DNA of 5,767 nucleotides from Chloroflexota bacterium (GCA_009908585.1 JAAAOZ010000352.1:1-5767), one strand, 5' to 3'; positions 1-5,218 are shown, counted from the stretch's first letter. Made by a program: numbers and translations. The notes: generated from the sequence alone by a model not told the origin.

Positions 1-38
1 GGCAGACCTGCGCCGTCCACATCTTTGAGCGCCGCTGA
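1..38 (+). CDS. 3' end of a probable thiolase (acetyl-CoA acetyltransferase-like)
   Basis: Only the last 11 whole codons and the stop are present: reading from base 3 gives QTCAVHIFERR followed by TGA at 36-38. A small residue run leading into a V-H-I-hydrophobic-E-R tail resembles the C-terminal strand of SCP-x/archaeal-type thiolases. The following gene encodes a DUF35 protein, and thiolase plus DUF35 is a well-known adjacent pair whose products form a complex, which supports the call. The other two frames also reach stops (25-27 and 40-42) but give no recognisable tail. The fragment is too short for certainty; it could be the end of another protein. Confidence 0.5.
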   Translation, partial: QTCAVHIFERR

Positions 39-46
39 TTGATACA

Positions 47-147
47 TACCCTTGCGAAGGTTGCGGATGCGTTTGTGTACTAAGGATGCCTTTCTATTCA
101 TCCATACACCTTGGTTGAAAGATGATGGTCAAACCTTCGCAAGGTTT
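47..147. repeat. REPIN-like inverted palindrome doublet, copy 1
   Basis: The left arm at 48-62 (ACCCTTGCGAAGGTT) and the right arm at 131-147 (AAACCTTCGCAAGGTTT) are in inverted orientation; a 13-base core (50-62 against 132-144) is perfectly complementary. Each arm is itself a small palindrome: CCTT-GCG-AAGG on the left and a 7-bp stem around CGC on the right. Between the arms lies a nested hairpin: GTGTA 75-79 with TACAC 105-109, and GGATG 84-88 with CATCC 99-103. The element fills most of the gap between the thiolase stop and the DUF35 gene, and its right arm ends 10 bases before the AGGAGA ribosome-binding site at 157-162. A second copy lies at 4244-4343. It could be a mobile repeat or an mRNA structure; it lacks the T-tract of a standard terminator. 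Confidence 0.8.
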
Positions 148-173
148 AGATATAACAGGAGAAGATACTAACA

Positions 174-587
174 ATGGCAGAACTATTTACCGCAACGGAA
201 TTCAATCAACACTTAGCTGAGCACAAGCTGATGGGCGCGCGCTGCGCCGCATGCGGCGAGATCCACGTGCCGCCGCGTCCCATCTGCCCGGAGTGTCCGG
301 AGGCCGAGATGACGTGGGAGGAGCTTTCCGGCGAGGGCAAATTGGCGGCGTTCACTGTGGTACACATCGCACCGACGATGATGTTAGACGCGGGCTACGG
401 GCGCAAAAACCCCTACTGCACCGGCGTCGTCGAGCTGGCCGAGGGGCAGCGCATCAGCGCGCAAATCTTGGGCGTGGATGTGTCCGATCCGGCGTCGATT
501 GCCATCGGCGCGCCCCTCAAAGTCGCCTTCGTCGAGCGCGGCGAGGGCGATGAGCAGAAGACCTACTTGGCCTTTGAACCGGCATAA
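174..587 (+). CDS. DUF35 zinc-ribbon / OB-fold protein (thiolase partner)
   Basis: This 137-residue protein has the two-part architecture of the DUF35 (Zn-ribbon plus OB-fold, ChsH2-like) family. A short N-terminal helix is followed by a rubredoxin-like zinc ribbon with C24-x2-C27 and C38-x2-C41, with the usual VPPRPICPEC context between them. The OB-fold runs from about residue 50 to the end, including a strand ending in FTVVHIAP and a segment (YCTGVVELAEGQRI) typical of the family. Known members bind thiolases or acyl-CoA enzymes and help hold or channel the CoA substrate; an upstream thiolase tail is present here. Length is normal. The ATG at 174 has AGGAGA at 157-162. The catalytic partner and substrate are inferred from family knowledge, not visible. 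A strong hairpin directly after the stop suggests this is the last gene of its unit. Confidence 0.9.
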   Translation: MAELFTATEFNQHLAEHKLMGARCAACGEIHVPPRPICPECPEAEMTWEELSGEGKLAAFTVVHIAPTMMLDAGYGRKNPYCTGVVELAEGQRISAQILGVDVSDPASIAIGAPLKVAFVERGEGDEQKTYLAFEPA

Positions 588-603
588 TCGAGGAGACCGT
601 TTG

Positions 604-654
604 GCGGAGGAGAGGTGCGCGATCCGCGCGCCTCTCCTCCGCTGCCGCGTTTTT
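604..654 (+). terminator. Probable Rho-independent terminator after the DUF35 gene
   Basis: Bases 604-621 pair with 625-642 in an 18-bp stem with a single T·G wobble (616·630) and an ATC triloop. The outer 12 pairs (GCGGAGGAGAGG against its complement) are perfect. A TTTTT run follows at 650-654, seven bases after the stem. That offset is longer than in a textbook terminator, so termination efficiency is uncertain, but the stem is exceptionally stable and begins 17 bases after the stop codon. Confidence 0.75.
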
Positions 655-679
655 CCTATTTGATTTGAATGGACTGTGA

Positions 680-708
680 TTGAGACCTTGTCATCTTTGT
701 ATTGTAAT
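680..708 (+). promoter_or_regulatory. Possible sigma-70-type promoter for the aldo/keto reductase
   Basis: TTGAGA at 680-685 (5 of 6 to TTGACA) and TGTAAT at 703-708 (5 of 6 to TATAAT) are separated by exactly 17 bases, directly after the terminator of the preceding gene. Transcription would start near 715. That would leave the AAGGAG at 709-714 outside or at the very edge of the mRNA, which conflicts with its use as a ribosome-binding site. By-eye match in AT-rich DNA, so moderate confidence only. Confidence 0.4.
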
Positions 709-717
709 AAGGAGATA

Positions 718-747
718 ATGTGCATACTAGGACGTTTCGTGATATGA
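718..747 (+). CDS. Possible 9-codon leader ORF overlapping the reductase start
   Basis: ATG at 718 opens a frame reading MCILGRFVI and stopping at TGA 745-747. An AAGGAG lies at 709-714, only three bases before the ATG, which is tight for a ribosome-binding site. The stop overlaps the reductase ATG at 744 as ATGA, the classic arrangement for translational coupling. No homology can be assessed for so short a peptide. The alternative is that the Shine-Dalgarno serves the GTG at 720, which is in frame with the reductase, and this mini-ORF is accidental. Confidence 0.25.
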   Translation: MCILGRFVI

Positions 748-1793
748 ACTATCGCCGCTTGGGCAAATCAGGCTTGTGGCTTTCGGAGATCGGGCTGGGG
801 CTGTGGAAGTGGGGCGATCCCGCGTATGATGGCTCGCGCGTCGGCGAGCATGAAGGCTTCGCCATTCTCGACCGCGCGCTGGAACTAGGCGTGACGCATT
901 GGGATACGGCCAACTCGTACAACGGCGGCGCGGGGAACAGTGAGCGGCTGCTGGGCCGCTACTTCCAGCGCCGAGGCCAGCGTGTGCGGGATCAGGTTGT
1001 GCTTGCCACCAAGATCCGCAATTCCGTGCGCGCCGAGCACGAGATGACGCACGAGTTCACGCCCAACGAGAGTGGGGCTTCGCGCAAGTATATCATCCAG
1101 GCGGTTGAAGATTCGCTGCACCGCCTGCAAACCGACTACATCGACCTGCTCTATCATCACGCGCCTGATCTGCTGCCCGATGGCTCGTGGGTCACGCCGT
1201 TGGATGAGACCTGGGACGCCTTCGATCATCTCATCAACCAGGGCAAGGTGCGCTACTTGGCCGTTTCCAATCGCACCGCTGCCCAGTTAAAAGCCGAAAC
1301 TGAGGCGCTCGCCGCCGTTGGCGCGAACGGCGCGCGCCGCATCATCGGGGTGCAGAACCATTACAATATGCTCCAGCGCCCGAAGGTCGCGGCTAAAGAA
1401 GAACCGACTATGGCGGATGCCGACGCCTTCCTCGCGTATCTGGCCGAAGCGCAGATTGGCCTGATACCCTACGTGCCGCTGGCCGTGGGGTTGCTCACCG
1501 GGCGCTATCGCAAAGGCGACCTGGATGAATCGGGCCGGCTGGCGCAGGAAGAATGGGGCAAGCAGTTCCTCACTGAGCGTAACTTAGACATCGTTGAGCA
1601 GCTTATTCCCATCGCCGAGCGCAAAGATTGCACGTTGGCCCAACTCGCCATCGCCTGGCTCCTGGCGCACGACGTGACGTCTTCCGTCATCGCCGGCGTG
1701 ACCAAGGTGCGGCATCTGGAGGACAACACCGGCGCCGTCCACGTCACTTTGACGGAGGACGACCTGGCCGAAATCGACGCGCTGACTCGCTAA
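744..1793 (+). CDS. Aldo/keto reductase family protein
   Basis: An NAD(P)H-dependent (beta/alpha)8-barrel oxidoreductase that would reduce or oxidise a carbonyl substrate in the cytoplasm. Numbered from ATG 744 (349 residues), it starts MNYRRLGKSGLWLSEIGLG, the family's usual N-terminal hairpin. The catalytic tetrad is complete: D54 and Y59 in WDTANSYN, K90 in VLATKIRN, and H139 in DLLYHHAPD. The C-terminal segment (SSVIAGVTKVRHLEDN, then a final helix) is the cofactor-phosphate-binding end seen in Kvbeta-like and YghZ-like reductases. An in-frame GTG at 720 would add eight residues (starting HTRTFRD after Met) and has the better Shine-Dalgarno (AAGGAG 709-714); ATG 744 fits the family start better but has only AGGA at 729-732. 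Substrate is unknown. It lies in its own interval between a terminator and the transporter genes, so a functional link to either is not established. Confidence 0.92.
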   Translation: MNYRRLGKSGLWLSEIGLGLWKWGDPAYDGSRVGEHEGFAILDRALELGVTHWDTANSYNGGAGNSERLLGRYFQRRGQRVRDQVVLATKIRNSVRAEHEMTHEFTPNESGASRKYIIQAVEDSLHRLQTDYIDLLYHHAPDLLPDGSWVTPLDETWDAFDHLINQGKVRYLAVSNRTAAQLKAETEALAAVGANGARRIIGVQNHYNMLQRPKVAAKEEPTMADADAFLAYLAEAQIGLIPYVPLAVGLLTGRYRKGDLDESGRLAQEEWGKQFLTERNLDIVEQLIPIAERKDCTLAQLAIAWLLAHDVTSSVIAGVTKVRHLEDNTGAVHVTLTEDDLAEIDALTR

Positions 1794-1870
1794 GGATGCA
1801 GGAGTCTTGAGAGTGTATATCCTTGAACTATCTGTGATGTTATAGGTGTTGTTTGGATCAGGAGGTGAAA

Positions 1871-1939
1871 TTGAGCGAAGGAGTCGTTGGTAGGTTGGTC
1901 GTTTGCTTTATCCACATTAACCCGAAGGAGGAAATCTGA
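1871..1939 (+). CDS. Possible 22-codon leader ORF upstream of the binding protein
   Basis: A TTG at 1871 is preceded by AGGAGGTGA at 1860-1868, a full match to the anti-Shine-Dalgarno complement, with five bases between AGGAGG and the TTG. The frame encodes 22 residues including GVVGRLVVCFIHI and ends at TGA 1937-1939, one base before the ATG of the substrate-binding protein at 1941. The ribosome-binding site of the binding protein (1925-1931) lies inside this ORF, so translating it would affect access to that site. About 8 of 22 codons are Val, Ile or Leu. Upstream of a Liv-type transporter this recalls amino-acid-responsive leader peptides, but no attenuator hairpin pair was recognised and no conservation can be tested here. 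Confidence 0.35.
   Translation: MSEGVVGRLVVCFIHINPKEEI
1925..1931 (+). promoter_or_regulatory. Ribosome-binding site that fixes the binding-protein start
   Basis: AAGGAGG ends nine bases before ATG 1941. An earlier in-frame ATG at 1887 lacks such a site at the right distance and would put an Arg-rich, non-signal segment (TRRRKSE) ahead of the signal peptide, so 1941 is preferred. Confidence 0.85.
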
Positions 1940-1940
1940 A

Positions 1941-3248
1941 ATGAAGACGCAACGGTTATGGAAATTTGTTACGTTGTTGACGTTGATGGCGTTGCTGGTG
2001 AGCGCCTGTGTGCAGCGGGTCGAGCCGACCCCGGAGCCGACGGAAGAGGAAGAAGCTGATGTCCTGAAGATCGGGCAGCTTTCGATGCAATCCGGCACGA
2101 TGGCGCTCTACGGCCAGCAGCAGCATCGCGGCTTTATGCTGGGCCTGGAGTATATGTCTGGCGGCGAGACCGACGATGAGGGCCGCTACATCATCGCCGG
2201 GCGCCCCGTCGAGGTGCTGTTGCGCGATACGGAGGGCGATCCAGAGAAGGGCGTGGCGTTGGCCCGCGAGTTGATCGAGGCCGAGGGCGTGGAATTGCTC
2301 CAAGGCCCCGTTAGTTCCGCCGTGGCGGCTGCGCTGACCACCGTCGCGGAGGAGAACGAGATCATCCTGATGGTCGATCCGGCGGCGTCGGCGTTCACAA
2401 CGGGCAAGTACTTCAACCCCTACGTCTTCCGCACTGCCCGCACCAACTATGATGACACCTTGGTCATCGCCAAATACCTGGTCGAAAACGTGGGCAACAC
2501 TTTTGCCCACATCGGCATCGACAACGCCTTTGGTCAGGGGAGCGGCGCGGCGCTCAAGTATTCGGTCGAGCAGTACGGCGGCGAGGTCGTGGCCGATATC
2601 TACGCGCCCTTCGATACCACCGACTTCACGCCCTACATCCAGCAGGCGATGGACTCCGGCGCCGACTGCCTCTTCCTGACGTGGGCGGGCACCGGCTACG
2701 TGACGCTCTTCCAGCAGCTTTCGGACCTGGGCGCGCTGGAGGAAATGACCGTGGCGACCGGCTATGGCGACAACGCCTCGTTCGCGGCGGTCTACGGCTC
2801 GGCGATGGATCAGATCGGGCTGAACGTCTATCATTACACCGTCCCGGATAATGCGATCAACGATTGGTTGACCGAGCGCCACTTCGAGGAGTACAACGAG
2901 CCGCCTGATCTCTTCACGGCGGGCGGGATGGCCTCGGCGATTGCGCTGGCCGAAGCCCTGGAGAAGACCGGCGGCGACACCAGCGGCGACGCGATGATCG
3001 ACGCGCTGGAAGGCCTCAAGTTCCAGGGGCCGAAGGGCACGTATTACATCCGCCCTGAGGATCACGTCTGCGAGCAGCCGATGAACATCCTCCGGTTGGT
3101 GAATCTGGAGCCGGATCAGGATGGCGACGGCGTCAACGAGTACGAATTCTTCGAGACCGTCTATGTCTCCGAGTACGACGAACTGGGCGTTCCCTGCACG
3201 CTGGAAGGCGACTACGCCGACCGCTGCGGTGATCTGCCCGCGCCGTAG
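1941..3248 (+). CDS. Lipoprotein substrate-binding protein of a Liv/HAAT-type ABC transporter
   Basis: A 435-residue extracytoplasmic receptor that captures a ligand and delivers it to the Liv-type permease encoded downstream. The N-terminus is a lipoprotein signal peptide: positive MKTQRLWK, a hydrophobic stretch to residue 22, and lipobox V-S-A-C with lipidated C23. An acidic, proline-rich tether (PTPEPTEEEEAD) links to the binding domain. The rest is a type-1 periplasmic-binding fold (Peripla_BP_6): LKIGQLSMQSG at the start, then VELLQGPVSSAVAAA, NPYVFRTARTNYDD and the GGMASAIALAEALEKTGG helix near the C-lobe. The extreme C-terminus is unusual: a DxDGDG loop at 392-397 and cysteines at 419 and 429 that could form a disulfide. 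The ligand cannot be assigned; family members bind branched-chain amino acids, amides, urea, aromatic acids and others. The two ATPases and a permease follow in transporter order. Confidence 0.93.
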   Translation: MKTQRLWKFVTLLTLMALLVSACVQRVEPTPEPTEEEEADVLKIGQLSMQSGTMALYGQQQHRGFMLGLEYMSGGETDDEGRYIIAGRPVEVLLRDTEGDPEKGVALARELIEAEGVELLQGPVSSAVAAALTTVAEENEIILMVDPAASAFTTGKYFNPYVFRTARTNYDDTLVIAKYLVENVGNTFAHIGIDNAFGQGSGAALKYSVEQYGGEVVADIYAPFDTTDFTPYIQQAMDSGADCLFLTWAGTGYVTLFQQLSDLGALEEMTVATGYGDNASFAAVYGSAMDQIGLNVYHYTVPDNAINDWLTERHFEEYNEPPDLFTAGGMASAIALAEALEKTGGDTSGDAMIDALEGLKFQGPKGTYYIRPEDHVCEQPMNILRLVNLEPDQDGDGVNEYEFFETVYVSEYDELGVPCTLEGDYADRCGDLPAP

Positions 3249-3251
3249 TTT

Positions 3252-3311
3252 GGGAGTAGGGGAGTAAGGCAGTAAGGCAGTAAGTAGTAGGAAGTAGGGA
3301 GTAGGGGGAGT
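3252..3311. repeat. Degenerate 7-8 bp tandem repeat (units ending AGTA)
   Basis: Eight consecutive units of 7 or 8 bases, mostly of the form GGNAGTA: examples are GGGAGTA (3252-3258 and 3297-3303), AGGCAGTA twice in tandem (3267-3282), AGTAGTA and GGAAGTA. It begins four bases after the binding-protein stop codon. Low-complexity, noncoding; no hairpin with a T-tract is present. Confidence 0.85.
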
Positions 3312-3350
3312 GGAGGGCTGATGGATGATGCTCTTCACTTCCCCACATAA

Positions 3351-3366
3351 GCGAATCTGCGAATCT
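3351..3366. repeat. Two tandem GCGAATCT units
   Basis: GCGAATCT is perfectly duplicated at 3351-3358 and 3359-3366, with partial continuation beyond. It lies between two other short-period arrays in the same gap. Confidence 0.7.
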
Positions 3367-3383
3367 ACGGCATAATCCTCACT

Positions 3384-3418
3384 ATTATTAATTCCAAATT
3401 CATCATTCTGCATTCTTA
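3384..3418. repeat. Degenerate heptanucleotide array (ATTCNNN)
   Basis: Five units in strict 7-base register: ATTATTA, ATTCCAA, ATTCATC, ATTCTGC, ATTCTTA. The last four share ATTC. The array ends eight bases before the AGGAG ribosome-binding site (3426-3430) of the next gene. It resembles in style the short tandemly repeated heptamers described in filamentous cyanobacteria. Confidence 0.8.
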
Positions 3419-3437
3419 ATTTTTTAGGAGAGCGCGT

Positions 3438-4232
3438 ATGAACGATAACGCAAGACAATCCGACGTTATTTTGGAGGCGCAGCACCTGCGCAGGGAGTTC
3501 GGCGGGCTGGTGGCGGTGGCCGACGTGAGTGTGAAGATCCGCGCGCGGACGTTGCACTCCATCATCGGGCCGAACGGGGCCGGCAAGACGACCTTCTTCA
3601 ACCTGTTGAGCGGGACGATGCCGCCTACCGCTGGGCAGGTCTTCTTCCAGGGGCAGGAGATCACGAACGAGCCGCCTTACCGCATCGCCCATCTGGGGAT
3701 CGGGCGCTCATTCCAGATCACCAACATCTTCCCCAACCTGACGGTGCTGGAAAACATCCGGCTGGCGGCGCAAGCGATGGGCGGCGATAACTTCAAGCTC
3801 TTCCGGCGCTTCGATCACTTCGATGCCTATCAGAAGAAAGCGATGGCCGTGATCGCGCGGGTGGGCTTGCAGGGCAAATCGCTGGCGCTGGCCCGCAATC
3901 TGGCGCATGGCGAGAAGCGCAAGCTGGAGCTGGGCATCATGTTGGCCAGCGATCCGCAAATCCTGCTGTTGGACGAACCGACCGCCGGGATGTCCTCGGA
4001 GCAGGTGCCGGAGCTTCTGGCCATCATCGACCGCATCATGGAGAGCGATGACAAGACCATCGTCCTGGTGGAGCACCGGATGGACATGGTGATGAGCATC
4101 TCCGATGTCATCACCGTGATGCACCAAGGCGCCGTCTTGGCCGAAGGCACACCCAACGAGATCGCGGGCAACGCCGAGGTGCAGAAAGCCTATCTGGGCG
4201 CGCTCTACGGTGATTTGGGGAGTAAAACGTGA
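3438..4232 (+). CDS. livG: LivG-like ABC transporter ATP-binding protein
   Basis: A 264-residue cytoplasmic ATPase that powers the Liv/HAAT importer. Core motifs are complete: Walker A GPNGAGKTT at 44-52, Q-loop Gln93 in GRSFQI, signature LAHGEKR at 155-161 (a LivG-style variant of LSGGQ), Walker B ILLLDEPTAGM with D179 and E180, and H-loop H213 in VEHRMDMV. The VEH…MD H-loop, the GRSFQ(I) segment, the long insert after it (about 100-140) and the C-terminal AEGTP…VQKAYLG are typical of LivG rather than LivF. ATG 3438 has AGGAG at 3426-3430. The upstream gap from the binding protein is 189 bp of repeats, and the downstream gap to livF is 130 bp with a palindromic doublet, so the genes are less tightly packed than in typical liv operons. 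Confidence 0.95.
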   Translation: MNDNARQSDVILEAQHLRREFGGLVAVADVSVKIRARTLHSIIGPNGAGKTTFFNLLSGTMPPTAGQVFFQGQEITNEPPYRIAHLGIGRSFQITNIFPNLTVLENIRLAAQAMGGDNFKLFRRFDHFDAYQKKAMAVIARVGLQGKSLALARNLAHGEKRKLELGIMLASDPQILLLDEPTAGMSSEQVPELLAIIDRIMESDDKTIVLVEHRMDMVMSISDVITVMHQGAVLAEGTPNEIAGNAEVQKAYLGALYGDLGSKT

Positions 4233-4243
4233 TGACGTTATCC

Positions 4244-4343
4244 TACCCTTGCGAAGGTTTCAGGGTAATCTTCAATGAGGGATAGTTATGGAACCAAGAT
4301 GCTTTGCTTGATAAAGAATCAGGCGCAACCTTCGCAAGGGTTG
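4244..4343. repeat. REPIN-like inverted palindrome doublet, copy 2
   Basis: The left arm ACCCTTGCGAAGGTT at 4245-4259 and the right arm AACCTTCGCAAGGGT at 4327-4341 are perfect 15-base inverted complements. The left arm plus one flanking base (4244-4259) is identical to 47-62 of copy 1, and AACCTTCGCAAGG recurs in both right arms. Core-to-core distance is 80 bases, against 82 in copy 1. The spacers are largely different; in inverted orientation they share only scraps such as TCCATA and TTGAA. The right arm ends about nine bases before the GAGGAG ribosome-binding site (4352-4357) of livF. Confidence 0.85.
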
Positions 4344-4362
4344 TGAAAAATGAGGAGAGACT

Positions 4363-5091
4363 ATGCAAAATGACACACCGGAAATCATCCTAAAAGTCGA
4401 GGATATTCACACCTTCATCGGCCAATTCCACATCCTGGAGGGCGTCTCGCTGGAGGTGCAGCGCGGCAGCATCACGGTGCTGCTGGGACGCAACGGCGCG
4501 GGCAAGACGACCACCCTCAAGTCGACTCTGGGGCTGACGCCGCCGCGCGAGGGGCGGGTCGTCTTCGACGGCGACGAGATTCAGGGCAAGCGTGCCTACG
4601 ACATCGCACAGATGGGCGTGGGCTACGTGCCGGAGCATCGCGCCATCTTCCGCAACCTGAGCGTGGCGGAGAATCTCAAGATCGCCGAGCGTGAGAAGGG
4701 CGATCTTGAGCGCAAGGCCGATTTCATCTTCGGCCTCTTCCCGGACCTCAAACGGCTCTACAGTCTGCCGGGCGATCATCTATCCGGCGGGCAGCAGCAG
4801 ATGTTGGCCGTAGCCCGCGCGCTCGTGCCCGATAACGACCTGCTGCTCATCGACGAGCCGAGCGAGGGCCTCGCGCCCATCCTCATCGAGCAGATGATGG
4901 AGGCGATCCGCGAGCTGAGCGCCTCCACGACCGTGCTCCTGGTCGAGCAGAATTTCATCATGGCCAGCCAGTTGGGCGAGCGCTACTACATCATCGATGA
5001 CGGACAATCCGTGCACGAGGGCGCGATGGCCGATCTGGTCGAGGACGAGGCGTTGATCCAGCGGTATTTGGGCGCCGTCGCCGGGGCATAG
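4363..5091 (+). CDS. livF: LivF-like ABC transporter ATP-binding protein
   Basis: The second ATPase of the Liv/HAAT importer, 242 residues. Walker A is GRNGAGKTT at 42-50, preceded by the LivF-type VLLGRNG. The signature LSGGQ is at 140-144, and Walker B LLLIDEPSEGL contains D164 and E165. The H-loop position is Q196 in VEQN; glutamine here is the normal LivF state, not a defect. The GYVPEHRAIFRNLSVAENL segment is also characteristic of LivF. ATG 4363 follows GAGGAG at 4352-4357. The C-terminus (QRYLG plus AVAGA) is a few residues longer than many LivF proteins, and the final G of the TAG stop coincides with the left end of the palindromic element at 5089-5192. Confidence 0.95.
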   Translation: MQNDTPEIILKVEDIHTFIGQFHILEGVSLEVQRGSITVLLGRNGAGKTTTLKSTLGLTPPREGRVVFDGDEIQGKRAYDIAQMGVGYVPEHRAIFRNLSVAENLKIAEREKGDLERKADFIFGLFPDLKRLYSLPGDHLSGGQQQMLAVARALVPDNDLLLIDEPSEGLAPILIEQMMEAIRELSASTTVLLVEQNFIMASQLGERYYIIDDGQSVHEGAMADLVEDEALIQRYLGAVAGA

Positions 5092-5192
5092 GGGCGATGC
5101 AATTCTCACGTAATCATCTGACATGAAAACTTTATCGCAATTTTACGATATATCTAGTTATGGTTGATTAGACTGGAATTGCATCGCCCTTA
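5089..5192. repeat. Long imperfect palindrome, MITE-like
   Basis: GGGCGATGCAATTC at 5092-5105 is a perfect 14-base inverted complement of 5176-5189; including flanks, 16 of 17 positions match between 5089-5105 and 5176-5192. Inside it are nested pairs sharing nearly the same centre: TAATCA 5111-5116 with TGATTA 5165-5170, AACT 5128-5131 with AGTT 5156-5159, and TATCG 5133-5137 with CGATA 5146-5150. The whole element can fold into one long, bulged hairpin. It is bounded by TA at 5089-5090 and 5191-5192, as would be expected for IS630/mariner-type non-autonomous elements. It begins within the livF stop codon. No transposase is present. An RNA structure controlling permease expression is the alternative. 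Confidence 0.75.
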
Positions 5193-5198
5193 CATCAT

Positions 5199-5218
5199 GT
5201 ATGACATCGTATGACATC
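5199..5218. repeat. Perfect 10-bp tandem duplication GTATGACATC
   Basis: GTATGACATC occurs at 5199-5208 and again immediately at 5209-5218, directly before the AAAGGAG ribosome-binding site (5219-5225) of the permease gene. It could be a slippage product, a duplicated binding site or a scar of the adjacent element. Confidence 0.85.

Noticed and set aside
1794..1859. A promoter for the transporter genes
   Set aside because: TTGAGA at 1807 and TATAGG at 1841 look promising alone, but no -35/-10 pair has acceptable spacing, so none was called.
1887..1940. An upstream in-frame ATG at 1887 as the start of the binding protein
   Set aside because: It lacks a well-spaced ribosome-binding site and would place a charged segment ahead of a signal peptide that is complete from ATG 1941.
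3252..3418. CRISPR-like array
   Set aside because: The units are 7-8 bases, contiguous and degenerate, with no spacers of constant length and no cas genes nearby.
1956..3692. A 578-codon open frame on the minus strand covering the whole binding-protein gene and the following gap
   Set aside because: Its composition (Arg, His and Gln-rich, no recognisable domain) is that of an antisense shadow of GC-rich coding DNA. The plus-strand frame has a signal peptide, lipobox and clear family motifs. The stretch through the repeat gap stays open only because the repeats translate as low-complexity sequence.
3708..4127. Minus-strand open frames opposite livG, and similar ones opposite the reductase and livF
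   Set aside because: They overlap genes with complete catalytic or ATPase motifs, and their products are His/Arg/Gln-rich with no domain signal; codon-bias shadows.
4244..4343. A Rho-independent terminator between livG and livF
   Set aside because: The arms are about 67 bases apart and neither mini-hairpin is followed by a T-tract; identical architecture at 47-147 points to a repeat family instead.
4939..4953. Gln in place of His in the H-loop of the second ATPase, as a possible inactivating change
   Set aside because: VEQN is the normal H-loop form in LivF proteins.
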